Shown here in pieces: positions 20,102 through 28,974 of a stretch of 64,000 bases of DNA. The stretch's first letter is position 1. Every line of letters starts with the position of its first letter. Source of the DNA: Pseudomonas sp. 7P_10.2_Bac1 (GTDB taxonomy: Bacteria; Pseudomonadota; Gammaproteobacteria; Pseudomonadales; Pseudomonadaceae); the NCBI RefSeq assembly GCF_025465935.1, contig NZ_JANLNV010000058.1:124001-188000 (forward strand). The letters run 5' to 3'. The notes under the pieces were generated by a model that was given only the letters and a program-made list of their open reading frames with translations, was not told the DNA's origin and searched no databases. Both the position numbers and the translations under genes were made by a program.

Positions 20102-21085
20102 TTAAAGCGCGTAGTTTGCGGACCACTGATCAAGCACTGACTGATAGGGCTTGATAAAGTGTTCTTCAACAAACCGTCCCTGCTCTATAGCCAGTTGGCT
20201 ACGTTCCTCTCGGTCATACACTATTCGAGTCAGTGAATAATCTTGGTGTTTTAGACTTGGCTGATAGGATTTGCCAGCAGCTGAATTCGCATTATAAATT
20301 TCAGGTCTGTAAATCTTCTGAAACGTGTCCATCGTACTGATGGTGCTGATCAGTTCCAGATTGGTATAGTCGCCCAGCAAATCGCCGGCAAAATAAAACG
20401 CCAAGGGCGCAACACTGTTTGGCGGCATAAAATATCGAACTTTAAGCCCCATTTTCTTGAAATACTCATCTGTCAGAGAGTATTCATCCTGCAGATATTC
20501 AAAGCCCAATACCGGATGCTGGTTTTCGGTCCGATGGTAGGTCTTACTGCTCGAAACGCTCAAGCAAATAACGGGCAATTTGTTGAAGTGTCGCTTGTAC
20601 TCATCAGAATTGACGAAGCACTTGAACAGTTTTCCATGCAGGTCCCCAAAATCGTCTGGCGTGCTGAACCCGGGCTTGCCTTTATTGTGATCAAGCAACC
20701 GCACACTGAAATCATAATCGCGCACATAAGAACTGAAGTTATTACCAGCAATACCTTCGATACGCTCGCTGGTCTTGCGATCGACAATGTTCGTCTTCAG
20801 TATTTCGATCAAAGGAAGGGCATTACCGCTGCTATGAGCATCCATGTTCATTTCTACGGAGATGATTTCAAGCTCGACCGTATAACGGACGCCCTTGGGG
20901 TTATCCCAGTGCGCCAGAGCATTAAAGCGATTGTCGATCATCTGCAAGGTGTTACGCAGATTTTCTTGGCGGCTCTTGCCCCTGGCCAAATTAGCAAAGT
21001 TGGTAGTGGTACGAGTATTTTCGGATGGGCGATAGTGCTCATCAAAACAAATACTACTGATAGTAAACGTGAATGCTTTGCTCAT
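20102..21085 (-). CDS. mesX: MesX (DUF1852), partner of MesD
   Basis: 327 residues, DUF1852 along its whole length: N-terminal FTFTISSICFDEHYRPSEN, a central EMNMDAHSSG and a C-terminal tail rich in Tyr. No signal peptide or membrane segment. MesX is needed for MesD activity and is thought to be an oxygenase that releases a methyl group from an unidentified donor. It is the first gene of the operon. The ~200 bp upstream (21086-21283) is AT-rich with promoter-like TTAATTA tracts and an imperfect CTCAT/ATGAG repeat (21250s). I found no B12 riboswitch there. Confidence 0.88.
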   Translation of the reverse strand: MSKAFTFTISSICFDEHYRPSENTRTTTNFANLARGKSRQENLRNTLQMIDNRFNALAHWDNPKGVRYTVELEIISVEMNMDAHSSGNALPLIEILKTNIVDRKTSERIEGIAGNNFSSYVRDYDFSVRLLDHNKGKPGFSTPDDFGDLHGKLFKCFVNSDEYKRHFNKLPVICLSVSSSKTYHRTENQHPVLGFEYLQDEYSLTDEYFKKMGLKVRYFMPPNSVAPLAFYFAGDLLGDYTNLELISTISTMDTFQKIYRPEIYNANSAAGKSYQPSLKHQDYSLTRIVYDREERSQLAIEQGRFVEEHFIKPYQSVLDQWSANYAL

Positions 21086-21283
21086 TATGGTCTGACGCCT
21101 TAATTATTTGAGACAAGCCTGAATGTCCGTATCCCGGATCAGGCTGCTGCCCCAATAGAATTAATATTCTCTTTAATTAAGACGTATTTTAGGCAGGGCT
21201 AATGCTTGATGGAAAATGAATTGATTTCACCGCAACATTAGCGCTACTCATGAGGTCAGATGAGCTACAAACATGCTCGTGCG

Positions 21284-21859
21284 TTAAGGTAGAACCCGAT
21301 ATTCCCCTTGGCCATTTATAACAATTTCATAACGGATCGCTGCCGTGTCAGAAAGTGCCGAACCAGCATCGTTGCCCAGTAAAAGCGCCTTAACAGGATT
21401 GACGATGTGAGTATGCACATCCAGCGGGCTATTGATGTCAGTCAAGCGAACGCTGTAGCACCACTCGCTCTCGAATTCAGGGTACGTCCAGCGAAACAAG
21501 CGCTCGCCCTCAAGTGCAAGCTCGTAGCCTAGTTCTATGTGCAGCGGGAACCCCATCAGGGTTGAATCAAAGTCAATGGCGCTGCCCCACCACCCAATGT
21601 GCACCAAGGGCTCTTGATTACCCTCCGCGTTTATTCCCGGACCCGTCAGGCTGATTTGGACGATCAGGTATCCACCTATCGATCTTTTGGGTTTTATCAC
21701 CAGCGCCAAGGACGAAGCGATCTCGTTGGTGACCCAGTTGTGTTCGTCATTGATGTAGTCATTGATCCAGTTGCCTTCAGCCCGGAAGCGACTGGCCAGT
21801 GCCGGCTCAAGCAACACGGTACTTAAAGCCTCCCTGACCATCTTCATCAGGCGTTGCAT
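21284..21859 (-). CDS. Conserved hypothetical protein
   Basis: 191 residues, soluble, mixed alpha/beta, with a GYLIVQISLTG strand and several Trp-rich turns (IGWWGSAIDF). I do not recognise the family. It follows the class II aldolase gene by only 11 bp on the same strand, so the two are probably cotranscribed and may share a pathway. GAGG lies 9 bases before the ATG; a second in-frame ATG four codons later is also possible. Confidence 0.7.
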   Translation of the reverse strand: MQRLMKMVREALSTVLLEPALASRFRAEGNWINDYINDEHNWVTNEIASSLALVIKPKRSIGGYLIVQISLTGPGINAEGNQEPLVHIGWWGSAIDFDSTLMGFPLHIELGYELALEGERLFRWTYPEFESEWCYSVRLTDINSPLDVHTHIVNPVKALLLGNDAGSALSDTAAIRYEIVINGQGEYRVLP

Positions 21860-21870
21860 GCCCGATTACC

Positions 21871-22662
21871 TCAATCCTTGTAATCCGGAGCGATCCGATC
21901 CAGCAGGCGCAGCAAGGCGGCCCAGGCCATTGAGACTGCGTCCGGGTCTTTCAATTCACCTTCTTTGGTTGAGCGCCCCGGATTGTTGAACTGCTGCTCC
22001 GTGTGCGCGCAAACAGTTGCAGGGGGCAGCAGCACTTCACCACTGGCCTGGGCTGCCAGTTGAATTTCACACGATTTTTCCAGGTAGAACATGCGCAAAA
22101 ATGCTTCGCCCACCGATTGCCCCACGGTAAGCAAGCCATGGTTACGCAGGATCAATGCGAAGTTGTCGCCCATGTCTTCTACCAGGCGCCGCTGCTCGTC
22201 CAGATCCAGGGCAATACCTTCATAGTCGTGGTAAGCCACTCGCCCATAAAACTGCATAGAAATCTGATTGATAGGCAGCAATCCATCCTTCAAGGCCGCC
22301 ACTGCGCAACCGGCCTTTGTGTGAGTGTGCAGCACACATTGCGCGTCATCACGGGCGCCGTGGATGGCACTATGAATCACAAAGCCGGCCGGGTTGACCG
22401 GGTAAGGCGATGCCTCGACTGCGTTCCCGTCAAGATCGATCTTGACCAGGTTGGACGCTGTGATTTCCTCGAACAACAGCCCATAGGGGTTGATCAGGAA
22501 GTGGTGCTCAGGGCCGGGCAAGCGCACCGATATGTGGGTGAAAATCAGATCGGTCATCCGGAAATGCGCGATCAACCGGTAACAGGCTGCCAATTCTTCA
22601 CGCAAATGCTGTTCGACGTTCGTAGGGGCGTTACTCAGGTTCATGTGGCTAATCTCGGTCAT
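21871..22662 (-). CDS. Class II aldolase/adducin family protein
   Basis: 263 residues. The zinc-binding HTHTKAG motif (~115) and a later His in LRNHGLLTVG (~177) are the metal ligands of this family; HISVRLPG near residue 45 is the N-terminal signature. Family members act as fuculose-, ribulose- or hydroxy-acid-phosphate aldolases or epimerases. The substrate cannot be told from sequence. No sugar kinase or transporter lies beside it. It is followed by a hypothetical gene in the same operon. Confidence 0.85.
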   Translation of the reverse strand: MTEISHMNLSNAPTNVEQHLREELAACYRLIAHFRMTDLIFTHISVRLPGPEHHFLINPYGLLFEEITASNLVKIDLDGNAVEASPYPVNPAGFVIHSAIHGARDDAQCVLHTHTKAGCAVAALKDGLLPINQISMQFYGRVAYHDYEGIALDLDEQRRLVEDMGDNFALILRNHGLLTVGQSVGEAFLRMFYLEKSCEIQLAAQASGEVLLPPATVCAHTEQQFNNPGRSTKEGELKDPDAVSMAWAALLRLLDRIAPDYKD

Positions 22663-22846
22663 TGTTTTTTTATCCGGACTGGACGCCCAAGACGTCCAAA
22701 AGCTTACCGCTATTTAATCGCCCAGGCATTGAACCGTTCCTCGATTTCAAGATGCTCGCCTCAAAATTCACGCATTCATGGCCAGTGCGCCCTTTAGATA
22801 TTTTTTGCGTCTGTATCCACTGGGCGAGATCTGAATTCAGTTTCTA

Positions 22847-23737
22847 TCAGTGGCTGTACCTCAATTGATCCAGCAACAAGCGAAAGGCAGGTTTGGGTTG
22901 GTGACGGCTCGAATAGTAAAGATGGTAGCCCGTCACCGTCGTGCACCAATCATCCAGTACCCGCACTAATCGGCCTTGGTTGACGTAATCGGCCACGGTA
23001 TCTTCAGGTAAATGCGCAAGCCCTATCCCTGCCAGTGCGAAATCAATAATCAGTGAAACGCTGTTACCCGCAACATGCCCCTGTGGCCGAACTTTAACGA
23101 CATGCCCGTCTTTGTCGAAGGGCCATCCCCACAAACCTCCGGAAGTCGGTAAACGTAAATTGATTCCGACATGCTCCGTCAGATCATACGGCGTCAACGG
23201 AATGGCTCTGTTTGCAAAATAGGCCGGCGCTCCCACTACAGTCATTCGAAAATCAGGCCCGATACGCTGGCTGATCATGTCCTGAGCCACTTGTTCGCCC
23301 CATCGCACACCCGCATCGAAGCGCTCTGCAACGATATCGATCAACTCATAACTGTTACTGATTTCGACGTTTATCTGTGGGTACTCAAGCATCAACTTGC
23401 ACACGGCTGGAGCGAGAATCCCCTTAGATGCGTGCTCCAGCGAAGTGATTCGCAAGCTACCCGCGGGCTTGCCGCTCATTTCTGCCAGATCTGCTAGCCC
23501 AGCTTCAATACCGTCGAAATGTGGGCCCAAGGTTTCAATCAATCGCTCACCAGCATCCGTTGGCGAGACACTGCGCGTACTGCGGGTAAGTAACTGAGCG
23601 CCAAGCCGCGCCTCAAGTTTACGAATGGTCCGGCTTAAGGCTGGTTGCGAAACGCCCATCTGCGCAGCCGCTCTGGTAAAGCTACGCAGGCGCGCAACCG
23701 TCAGAAAAGCGATCAAGTCATTGACTGAACTAAGCAC
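22847..23737 (-). CDS. LysR-type transcriptional regulator
   Basis: 296 residues from the GTG at 23737, preferred because CTGAGG lies 8 bases upstream and the length matches the family. An ATG at 23770 would add 11 residues with a weak ribosome site. The N-terminal winged helix (FTRAAAQMGVSQPALSRTI) is followed by an effector-binding domain. The gene is divergent from the NmrA-like oxidoreductase gene, the usual arrangement for a LysR and its target. The effector is unknown. Confidence 0.85.
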   Translation of the reverse strand: MLSSVNDLIAFLTVARLRSFTRAAAQMGVSQPALSRTIRKLEARLGAQLLTRSTRSVSPTDAGERLIETLGPHFDGIEAGLADLAEMSGKPAGSLRITSLEHASKGILAPAVCKLMLEYPQINVEISNSYELIDIVAERFDAGVRWGEQVAQDMISQRIGPDFRMTVVGAPAYFANRAIPLTPYDLTEHVGINLRLPTSGGLWGWPFDKDGHVVKVRPQGHVAGNSVSLIIDFALAGIGLAHLPEDTVADYVNQGRLVRVLDDWCTTVTGYHLYYSSRHQPKPAFRLLLDQLRYSH

Positions 23738-23819
23738 AATTAATGCCTCAGGGTTATAAGTGCATTCCAATCATACCGTCTAATCATGAATAGAGAGCGC
23801 TGGTAGATTGCTCGGCAAC

Positions 23820-23841
23820 GAAAGGGGTTCACTCCCCTTTC
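23820..23841 (+). promoter_or_regulatory. Inverted repeat in the leader of the NmrA-like gene
   Basis: GAAAGGGG-ttcact-CCCCTTTC, perfect 8-bp arms, 29 bp before the ATG at 23871. It could be an operator for the divergent LysR or an RNA hairpin near the ribosome site. Confidence 0.4.
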
Positions 23842-23870
23842 ATGGTTTTGCGTATTTCCAAGGGTGAATC

Positions 23871-24773
23871 ATGACCAACGTATTGATACTGGGCGCTACG
23901 GGTAACCTGGGCATTCTCACTGCTGAAACACTGACTCAAGAGTATCCAGCTGTGAAGCTACGGCTTGCCAGTAGCCGACCGGAAGGGGTTACCAAATTGA
24001 AGGAGCGTTTTGCCGATGCCGACGTCGTTCAAGCTGACTGGTACGACCCTGAGAGTTTGTTTAAAGCAGTCAATGGCGTAGATAAAGTATTTATCGTTAC
24101 GCCAGATTTTGTGACGGATGAACTGCAAGTCACGCCCAATATCATCAACGCCATCAAACGTGCGGGCAGTGCTTGCCAGGTCATACGCTTTATCGCCATA
24201 CCACCTGGGTTGACGTCAGCAGACCTGACTCCAGAGTTCCTTGCCACCCGCTGCGGGGCGAATCTGCACACACTGGCAAAACCACTGCTGGATGCCAGTG
24301 GCTTACCGGTGACTTATATCAATGCGGCCTGCTGGATCATGTTCAATCTTCCCTGGTTCGTTGCGGCAGATGTTAAAAACAAGCGTGAGTTCGTGATGCC
24401 GTCGATTAGTGATGCTCCGCGGCTGCACCTTTCAGAGCACGATATTGCAGCAGTTGTAGCCAAAGTTATTTCCGACAATATCGAGCAACATGCCGGCCAG
24501 CATTATTTGATTACAGGCACTGAACGCCTGGACTACCGGCAAGTGACAGACCTGATCAGCGAAGTCATCAAAGACAAGGTGACTTACGTCGACAGTGACC
24601 AATCACTGCGGGTAACCCTTGGTGAGTATTTTGAGCCAGTCATGACGTATTACCGGCATGAGGTTGAGGCCTACAAGAATGTGCCCGTCACAGACACAGT
24701 GCAGCAAATTACCGGGCGCCCCACGACAACGCTGCGGGAATATTTGATGATGAACAAACATTTGTTTGTCTGA
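23871..24773 (+). CDS. NmrA-like NAD(P)-binding oxidoreductase
   Basis: 300 residues of the atypical SDR/NmrA group. The Rossmann motif at the N terminus is VLILGATGNLGILTAETL (GxxGxxG), with basic residues after beta-2 (ASSRPEG) suggesting NADPH. Residues ~190-290 form the variable C-terminal domain. Related enzymes are quinone oxidoreductases or redox sensors; the canonical YxxxK dyad is absent. It is transcribed divergently from a LysR gene that probably controls it. A hairpin terminator follows its stop. Confidence 0.8.
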   Translation: MTNVLILGATGNLGILTAETLTQEYPAVKLRLASSRPEGVTKLKERFADADVVQADWYDPESLFKAVNGVDKVFIVTPDFVTDELQVTPNIINAIKRAGSACQVIRFIAIPPGLTSADLTPEFLATRCGANLHTLAKPLLDASGLPVTYINAACWIMFNLPWFVAADVKNKREFVMPSISDAPRLHLSEHDIAAVVAKVISDNIEQHAGQHYLITGTERLDYRQVTDLISEVIKDKVTYVDSDQSLRVTLGEYFEPVMTYYRHEVEAYKNVPVTDTVQQITGRPTTTLREYLMMNKHLFV

Positions 24774-24777
24774 TCGC

Positions 24778-24805
24778 GCAGGGTACATGCGCGTATGAAC
24801 CCTGC
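24778..24805. terminator. Bidirectional terminator hairpin
   Basis: GCAGGGT ... ACCCTGC with 14 bases between that can pair further (CAT/ATG). It lies in the 49-bp gap between convergent genes. Confidence 0.55.
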
Positions 24806-24822
24806 CCCGCAGGATTTGAGTT

Positions 24823-25695
24823 TCATTCCTGCCCCAATACCCACTCCCTAAACACCTCAGCACAGGGCGACAACGGCCGATGCTTGACCGACACCAGGTA
24901 CTCGGCACGCCCTGTCACGCATTCAAAGCCGGTGACTCGCTGCAGTTCGCCTTTGGCGAAAACTTCGTCGCCCATAAACGTCCAGGCCAGCCCAATGCCC
25001 ATGCCTTGTTGCACCGCTCTAAAAGCCAGTGTCAGTTGGTTGAAGACCGGAGCTTTTTCCGGGGCGGTGTAGTCGATGTCAAAGTGCTGGAACCACTGCT
25101 CCCAATCCAGGCAATGCCAGGCCGAGGTGTCGATCTGCACAAGGTTGGCCTTGGCCAGTTGTTCAAGGGTTTCAATGCCGGTGGTATCCAGTGCCGCATG
25201 GGCAACCGGAAACACGATTTCCGGGATCAGGAAGTCGCTGTTTAACGCGCCCCACTCACCGTTACCGTAAAGAATGCCCAGATCGTAATCCTTGAGGCTG
25301 GCATCATCGAATTCATTCATCGCGTGCACATGCACAGCTATGTCGGGATAAGCCTTGTTGAACTCGATCAGCTTAGGGAACAACCAGAACTGTGCCAGCG
25401 CATGGGTTGCGAGAATCGAGACGGTGTTGGGTTGATGGACATTTCGAATCCGCGTGACGCTCTGGTGCAACGATGTCAGGAGCGTATTGACGGTAATCAA
25501 CAGCTCTTGCGCTGCAGTCGTGAGGGTCACGCCCCGTGGTTTTCGCTCGAACAGCGGCACGCCGATGCACTCCTCGAGTTGACGCATCTGTTTGCTCACG
25601 GCGCTTTGAGTCAGGAATAACTCCTTGGAAGCGCCGGTAAAACTGGAGTGACGGCCAACCGCCTCAAAGGTGATCAACGTTTCTAATGGCGGCAA
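24823..25695 (-). CDS. LysR-type regulator (GcvA-like)
   Basis: About 290 residues. The HTH is at 14-33 (FTGASKELFLTQSAVSKQM), followed by a GcvA-like effector domain. The first standard start is a TTG at 25695, but it lies too far from the CAGGAG at ~25725. Family resemblance (NRYLRALPPLETL) continues seven codons upstream to an ATT at 25716-25714, well spaced from that ribosome site. A rare AUU start is therefore possible. The gene is divergent from the DMT exporter gene and probably regulates it. Confidence 0.85.
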   Translation of the reverse strand: MPPLETLITFEAVGRHSSFTGASKELFLTQSAVSKQMRQLEECIGVPLFERKPRGVTLTTAAQELLITVNTLLTSLHQSVTRIRNVHQPNTVSILATHALAQFWLFPKLIEFNKAYPDIAVHVHAMNEFDDASLKDYDLGILYGNGEWGALNSDFLIPEIVFPVAHAALDTTGIETLEQLAKANLVQIDTSAWHCLDWEQWFQHFDIDYTAPEKAPVFNQLTLAFRAVQQGMGIGLAWTFMGDEVFAKGELQRVTGFECVTGRAEYLVSVKHRPLSPCAEVFREWVLGQE

Positions 25696-25832
25696 GGCAC
25701 GCAGATAACGGTTAATGGGACGACTCCTGATGACGATATGCCGTGGCGGAATGGGTGACTGATTTTTTATCGCAGGTGGCGTTGAATTGCTATCGATACA
25801 ATCACGCCAAAATCATTATCTGAGTTGTCGTG

Positions 25833-26780
25833 ATGAAAAGTGGGATGGTGTTTGCATTGTTGGCGGGAGCGATTTGGGGAGGCGTGATCCTCAGCCCCTC
25901 TTTGCTGCCGGAATTTAATGCGGTGTTGATCAGTAGCGTTCGGTTTGCCTTGTATGGACTGATTTCCCTGGCCGTTGCGCTGCCCATGGCATCACGCTTG
26001 TTTGCCAAATTGAACCGGTCGGATGTCGGCATGCTGGTACGCCTGTCATTGACCGGGAACGTACTCAACTATGCGCTGCTGGGCGCGTCGGTTCAGCTCA
26101 GCGGAGTCACTACGGCCTCCTTGATCAATGGCGTGATGCCGGTGGCCATCACCTTTCTGGGACGTGCCGATGCGGGCTCCCTGCCGATCAGCAAACTCAA
26201 GTTGCCCTTACTGATGGTATTCCTTGGAATCGTATCGATCAGTCTGGAGCATACGGGCAGCCACACCTCGAGCACCGCCTTGACTACGCAACTGTTGGGG
26301 ATCGCTTGCGGTTTCTGTGGCGTAGTCAGTTGGTCATGGTACGCCACCCATAACGCCCGCTACCTTAAACAAAGTGCGTTCAACAGCAGCGAATGGTCAA
26401 CCCTGCTGGGAATTACCACCGGTACGGTAGCGGTGGCGTTTGGCTTCGTCGCCTGGTTACTGTTCCCGAACCTGGTACCCGTCCACGTTGAAAGCAGCCG
26501 CTGGATGGACTTCCTGTGGGTGTGCCTGTTCCTGGCGCTGTGCGGTTCATGGATCGCCAACGGCCTGTGGAATGCTTGCTCGCGGCGCATGGCAGCATCA
26601 CTCAGCGCACAACTGATTGTCTTTGAAACGCTCTTCGCCTGCGTCTATGGCTTCTTTTACGCCCAACGTCTGCCCAGCGTTATTGAGCTGGTGTCGATTT
26701 CATTACTGGTGGGCGGCGTGGTGTGGGCGGCAAGACGGCATCGGGTGCCAAGCGTGAAACTGCACACTCCTGCCTGCTGA
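25833..26780 (+). CDS. EamA/DMT-family transporter
   Basis: 315 residues, about ten hydrophobic helices in two EamA repeats. The first starts with MVFALLAGAIWGGVIL; the second includes LLGIACGFCGVVSWSWYATHNAR. These inner-membrane exporters move amino acids, metabolites or drugs out of the cell; the substrate is unknown. The ATG at 25833 is chosen over the GTG directly before it. The gene is divergent from the LysR gene across a 137-bp intergenic region. The C-terminal tail is basic (AARRHRVPS). Confidence 0.85.
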   Translation: MKSGMVFALLAGAIWGGVILSPSLLPEFNAVLISSVRFALYGLISLAVALPMASRLFAKLNRSDVGMLVRLSLTGNVLNYALLGASVQLSGVTTASLINGVMPVAITFLGRADAGSLPISKLKLPLLMVFLGIVSISLEHTGSHTSSTALTTQLLGIACGFCGVVSWSWYATHNARYLKQSAFNSSEWSTLLGITTGTVAVAFGFVAWLLFPNLVPVHVESSRWMDFLWVCLFLALCGSWIANGLWNACSRRMAASLSAQLIVFETLFACVYGFFYAQRLPSVIELVSISLLVGGVVWAARRHRVPSVKLHTPAC

Positions 26781-26825
26781 GATCCCAAGTCGGTGGATAT
26801 CAAACGATATCCACCAAAATCCCCG

Positions 26826-27524
26826 TTACCAGCCCAGGGATTTGAACAACGCGGGTACGTGGGCCAGATTTGGCAGGACTGCATCGGGGGTGTAGTCCTC
26901 TGGCGCCTGACGGCCGGTACCTCGATCGATCCATACACAGCGAAAGCCAATGTCTCGAGCCGCAGTCAAGTCCAACAGTGGCGACGCGCAGATATGCACG
27001 ACCTTGCTTTTGTCGACTCCCAATTGCCGATAGGCGTGATTGAACAGTGTTGGGGACGGCTTGTAGGCCCTGGCCTGCTCTGCGGTGATGACCCGGTCGA
27101 TAGTGCCTCCCAGTTGCGCAACATTGCCGGCAATCACTGAGTCTTCGGTGTTGGAGATGATGCACAACTTGAAGCCCATTTGCTTGAGTTCGGTCAGCGC
27201 GGTAACCACCTCTGGAAAAGGCGGCATGGCAGAGATGCCCTGGAGGAGAGTGTCGAAATCAGCTTGATCGGTGCTGACACCAAAGTGGGCCATGGCTTTA
27301 CCCAGGCTCTCAGCCACGATCTTGCGAAACGTCATGAACGGCACAGATTGCTCAAGTTCATGTTCAATGTTGTCGTGCCAGGCGACGATGTCTTTGATAT
27401 CGACGTCGCTACGACTGTACTTTTGCAAGATGTGCGTTAACGCCTTGCGTACTCCTTCATCCCACTGGATCAGGGTCCCGTAGCAATCAAACGTCAACCA
27501 GAGCGGTTTTTCTCCACTGAGCAT
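26826..27524 (-). CDS. HAD hydrolase, haloacid dehalogenase type II group
   Basis: 232 residues, start supported by AAGGAG. HAD motif I is FDCYGTLIQWDEG (nucleophile Asp near residue 12), motif II is CIISNTEDS (~115), the conserved Lys is in ARAYKPSPTLF (~150) and motif IV is near GFRCVWIDRG. The architecture matches (S)-2-haloacid dehalogenase-like proteins, but many members are phosphatases, so activity is uncertain. A hairpin lies between it and the upstream ABC gene, so it is probably transcribed alone. Confidence 0.85.
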   Translation of the reverse strand: MLSGEKPLWLTFDCYGTLIQWDEGVRKALTHILQKYSRSDVDIKDIVAWHDNIEHELEQSVPFMTFRKIVAESLGKAMAHFGVSTDQADFDTLLQGISAMPPFPEVVTALTELKQMGFKLCIISNTEDSVIAGNVAQLGGTIDRVITAEQARAYKPSPTLFNHAYRQLGVDKSKVVHICASPLLDLTAARDIGFRCVWIDRGTGRQAPEDYTPDAVLPNLAHVPALFKSLGW

Positions 27525-27551
27525 TTCGACTTCTCCTTATCGCGCATAAGA

Positions 27552-27568
27552 CCCGAGATTGACTCGGG
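27552..27568 (-). terminator. Hairpin after the ABC ATPase gene
   Basis: CCCGAG-attga-CTCGGG lies 38 bp past the stop of the leftward ABC gene and is followed on that strand by a short T-rich run. Confidence 0.4.
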
Positions 27569-27606
27569 CCTTTCAAAAACTCGCTAGAGGTTTGTTCGCG
27601 GCGTGC

Positions 27607-28380
27607 TCAAGCATGCCAGCATCGATACCAACCATCGTTCTGCGAGACTTGCAGCTTAGTTTGATAAAGCGCCGAAAGTTTTTCGCTGGTCAAAATTTCG
27701 TTCTTCGGGCCATCGGCGATCAACTGGCCCTGGCTGATGAGAATCACCCGGTCAATCTCTGGAATGATCTCGTCGATATGGTGAGTAGTGATGATCATCG
27801 CGCGGTCTTCGCCGCAGAAATTGCGCATCAGCGACAGCAATCCCAGGCTCGCGCCCATGTCCAGACCGCTGGTGGGCTCATCGAGGATCAGCGCTTGCGG
27901 GTGATGCACCAATGCACGGGCCAACAGCAAGCGACGCTTCTGCCCCGTGGACAAACGCTGAAACATGCGTTGTTCGTCAATGTCACTGCCCAATTGCTGC
28001 ATCAGGCTGCGGGCCAGGGCGATCTGCTCTTCGCTAGGCTGCAAATGCGCATGCGCGCCCATGGCGCCGAAGAAACCGGACACCACCACATCCAGGGCGG
28101 AGGTATACGGCGTGTAGTCTTCCTGCATGTCCTGGGATACGAAACCAATCTTGCTGCGTAAAGCCCATAGGTTAACGGTTTCATCGCCAAACAGTTTCAG
28201 GTAGCTGCCCTCCCGTTCAACCGGGTAAATCTCGCGATTGATCAGCTTTAACAGGGTACTTTTACCAGCGCCATTGGGGCCCAGGATAGCGACGCGCTCG
28301 TTATAACCAATGTGCAGCGAGACGCGGTCAAAGACCTGGGTTTGCTGTTGGAAAGCGCTGACCTGGTTCAATTCGATCAT
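27607..28380 (-). CDS. Stand-alone ABC transporter ATP-binding protein
   Basis: 257 residues from the ATG at 28380 (MIELNQV); an upstream in-frame extension overlaps other sequence and looks non-coding. Walker A is GPNGAGKST (~37-45), the Q-loop is in VSQDMQED, the signature LSTGQKRRLLLARAL lies near 140, Walker B is ALILDEPTSGLD (~163) and the switch His is in ITTHHIDEI. It resembles ModF/YlmA-like ATPases. No permease gene lies nearby, so the partner is elsewhere or it acts without a membrane domain. It is divergent from the DCC-family gene. Confidence 0.85.
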   Translation of the reverse strand: MIELNQVSAFQQQTQVFDRVSLHIGYNERVAILGPNGAGKSTLLKLINREIYPVEREGSYLKLFGDETVNLWALRSKIGFVSQDMQEDYTPYTSALDVVVSGFFGAMGAHAHLQPSEEQIALARSLMQQLGSDIDEQRMFQRLSTGQKRRLLLARALVHHPQALILDEPTSGLDMGASLGLLSLMRNFCGEDRAMIITTHHIDEIIPEIDRVILISQGQLIADGPKNEILTSEKLSALYQTKLQVSQNDGWYRCWHA

Positions 28381-28536
28381 TGTTATGCCTTGGTTGACCG
28401 TGGGTTCGTGCCGTGGATTTCTACTGATTTCTATGTACGATTGCAACGTGATGCTCGCCTGCTTTTTTCAGCATGGCCCTTAAGCAAAGTTCCACGAGCG
28501 CCTCTCAATGGGCGCCGGACGCACAAAGAGATGACA

Positions 28537-28974
28537 ATGGACACCGACAAGCCAACTGAAACGGTCGTACTTTTTGATGGTACCTGCCGCCTTTGTAACG
28601 GATGGGCGCATTTCATCATCAGCCAAGACACCGCGCGGCGTATCAGACTCGCCACGGTGCAGTCAGTACAAGGGCAAAAACTGTTGGCGTGGGCAGGTTT
28701 GCCTCAAGACAATTTCAATACGATTGTACTCATCAGTAACGGTCTGTTTTACGTGCGCTCAGAGGCGATGTTTCAGATAGTCAAACGCCTCCCCTGGTAC
28801 TGGCATTGGGTAATGTTGGCGCGGGTGATTCCGGGACCGTTACGGGATTGGCTCTACGACAAAATCGCTTTGAACCGTTATCGGCTGTTTGGCCGCTATG
28901 ATTCATGTCGGTTGCCGGCTGCTGATCACACACATCGTTTTTTAAACACTGAGTCACACTCATCAGCCCCTTGA
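28537..28974 (+). CDS. DCC-family (DUF393) thiol-disulfide oxidoreductase-like protein
   Basis: 145 residues. The ATG at 28537 is preferred because AAAGAG is 6 bases away. The family motif VVLFDGTCRLCNGWAHF holds the CxxC (Cys at ~17 and 20), followed by a thioredoxin-like fold with RSEAMFQIVKRLPWYWHW and the typical end YDKIALNRYRLFGRYDSC. Physiological role is unknown. Its last 12 bp overlap the convergent Rho_N-type gene. Confidence 0.8.
   Translation: MDTDKPTETVVLFDGTCRLCNGWAHFIISQDTARRIRLATVQSVQGQKLLAWAGLPQDNFNTIVLISNGLFYVRSEAMFQIVKRLPWYWHWVMLARVIPGPLRDWLYDKIALNRYRLFGRYDSCRLPAADHTHRFLNTESHSSAP

Noticed and set aside
21086..21283. Possible riboswitch before mesX
   Set aside because: None of the cobalamin or SAM riboswitch landmarks is present; only AT-rich promoter-like sequence and a weak inverted repeat.
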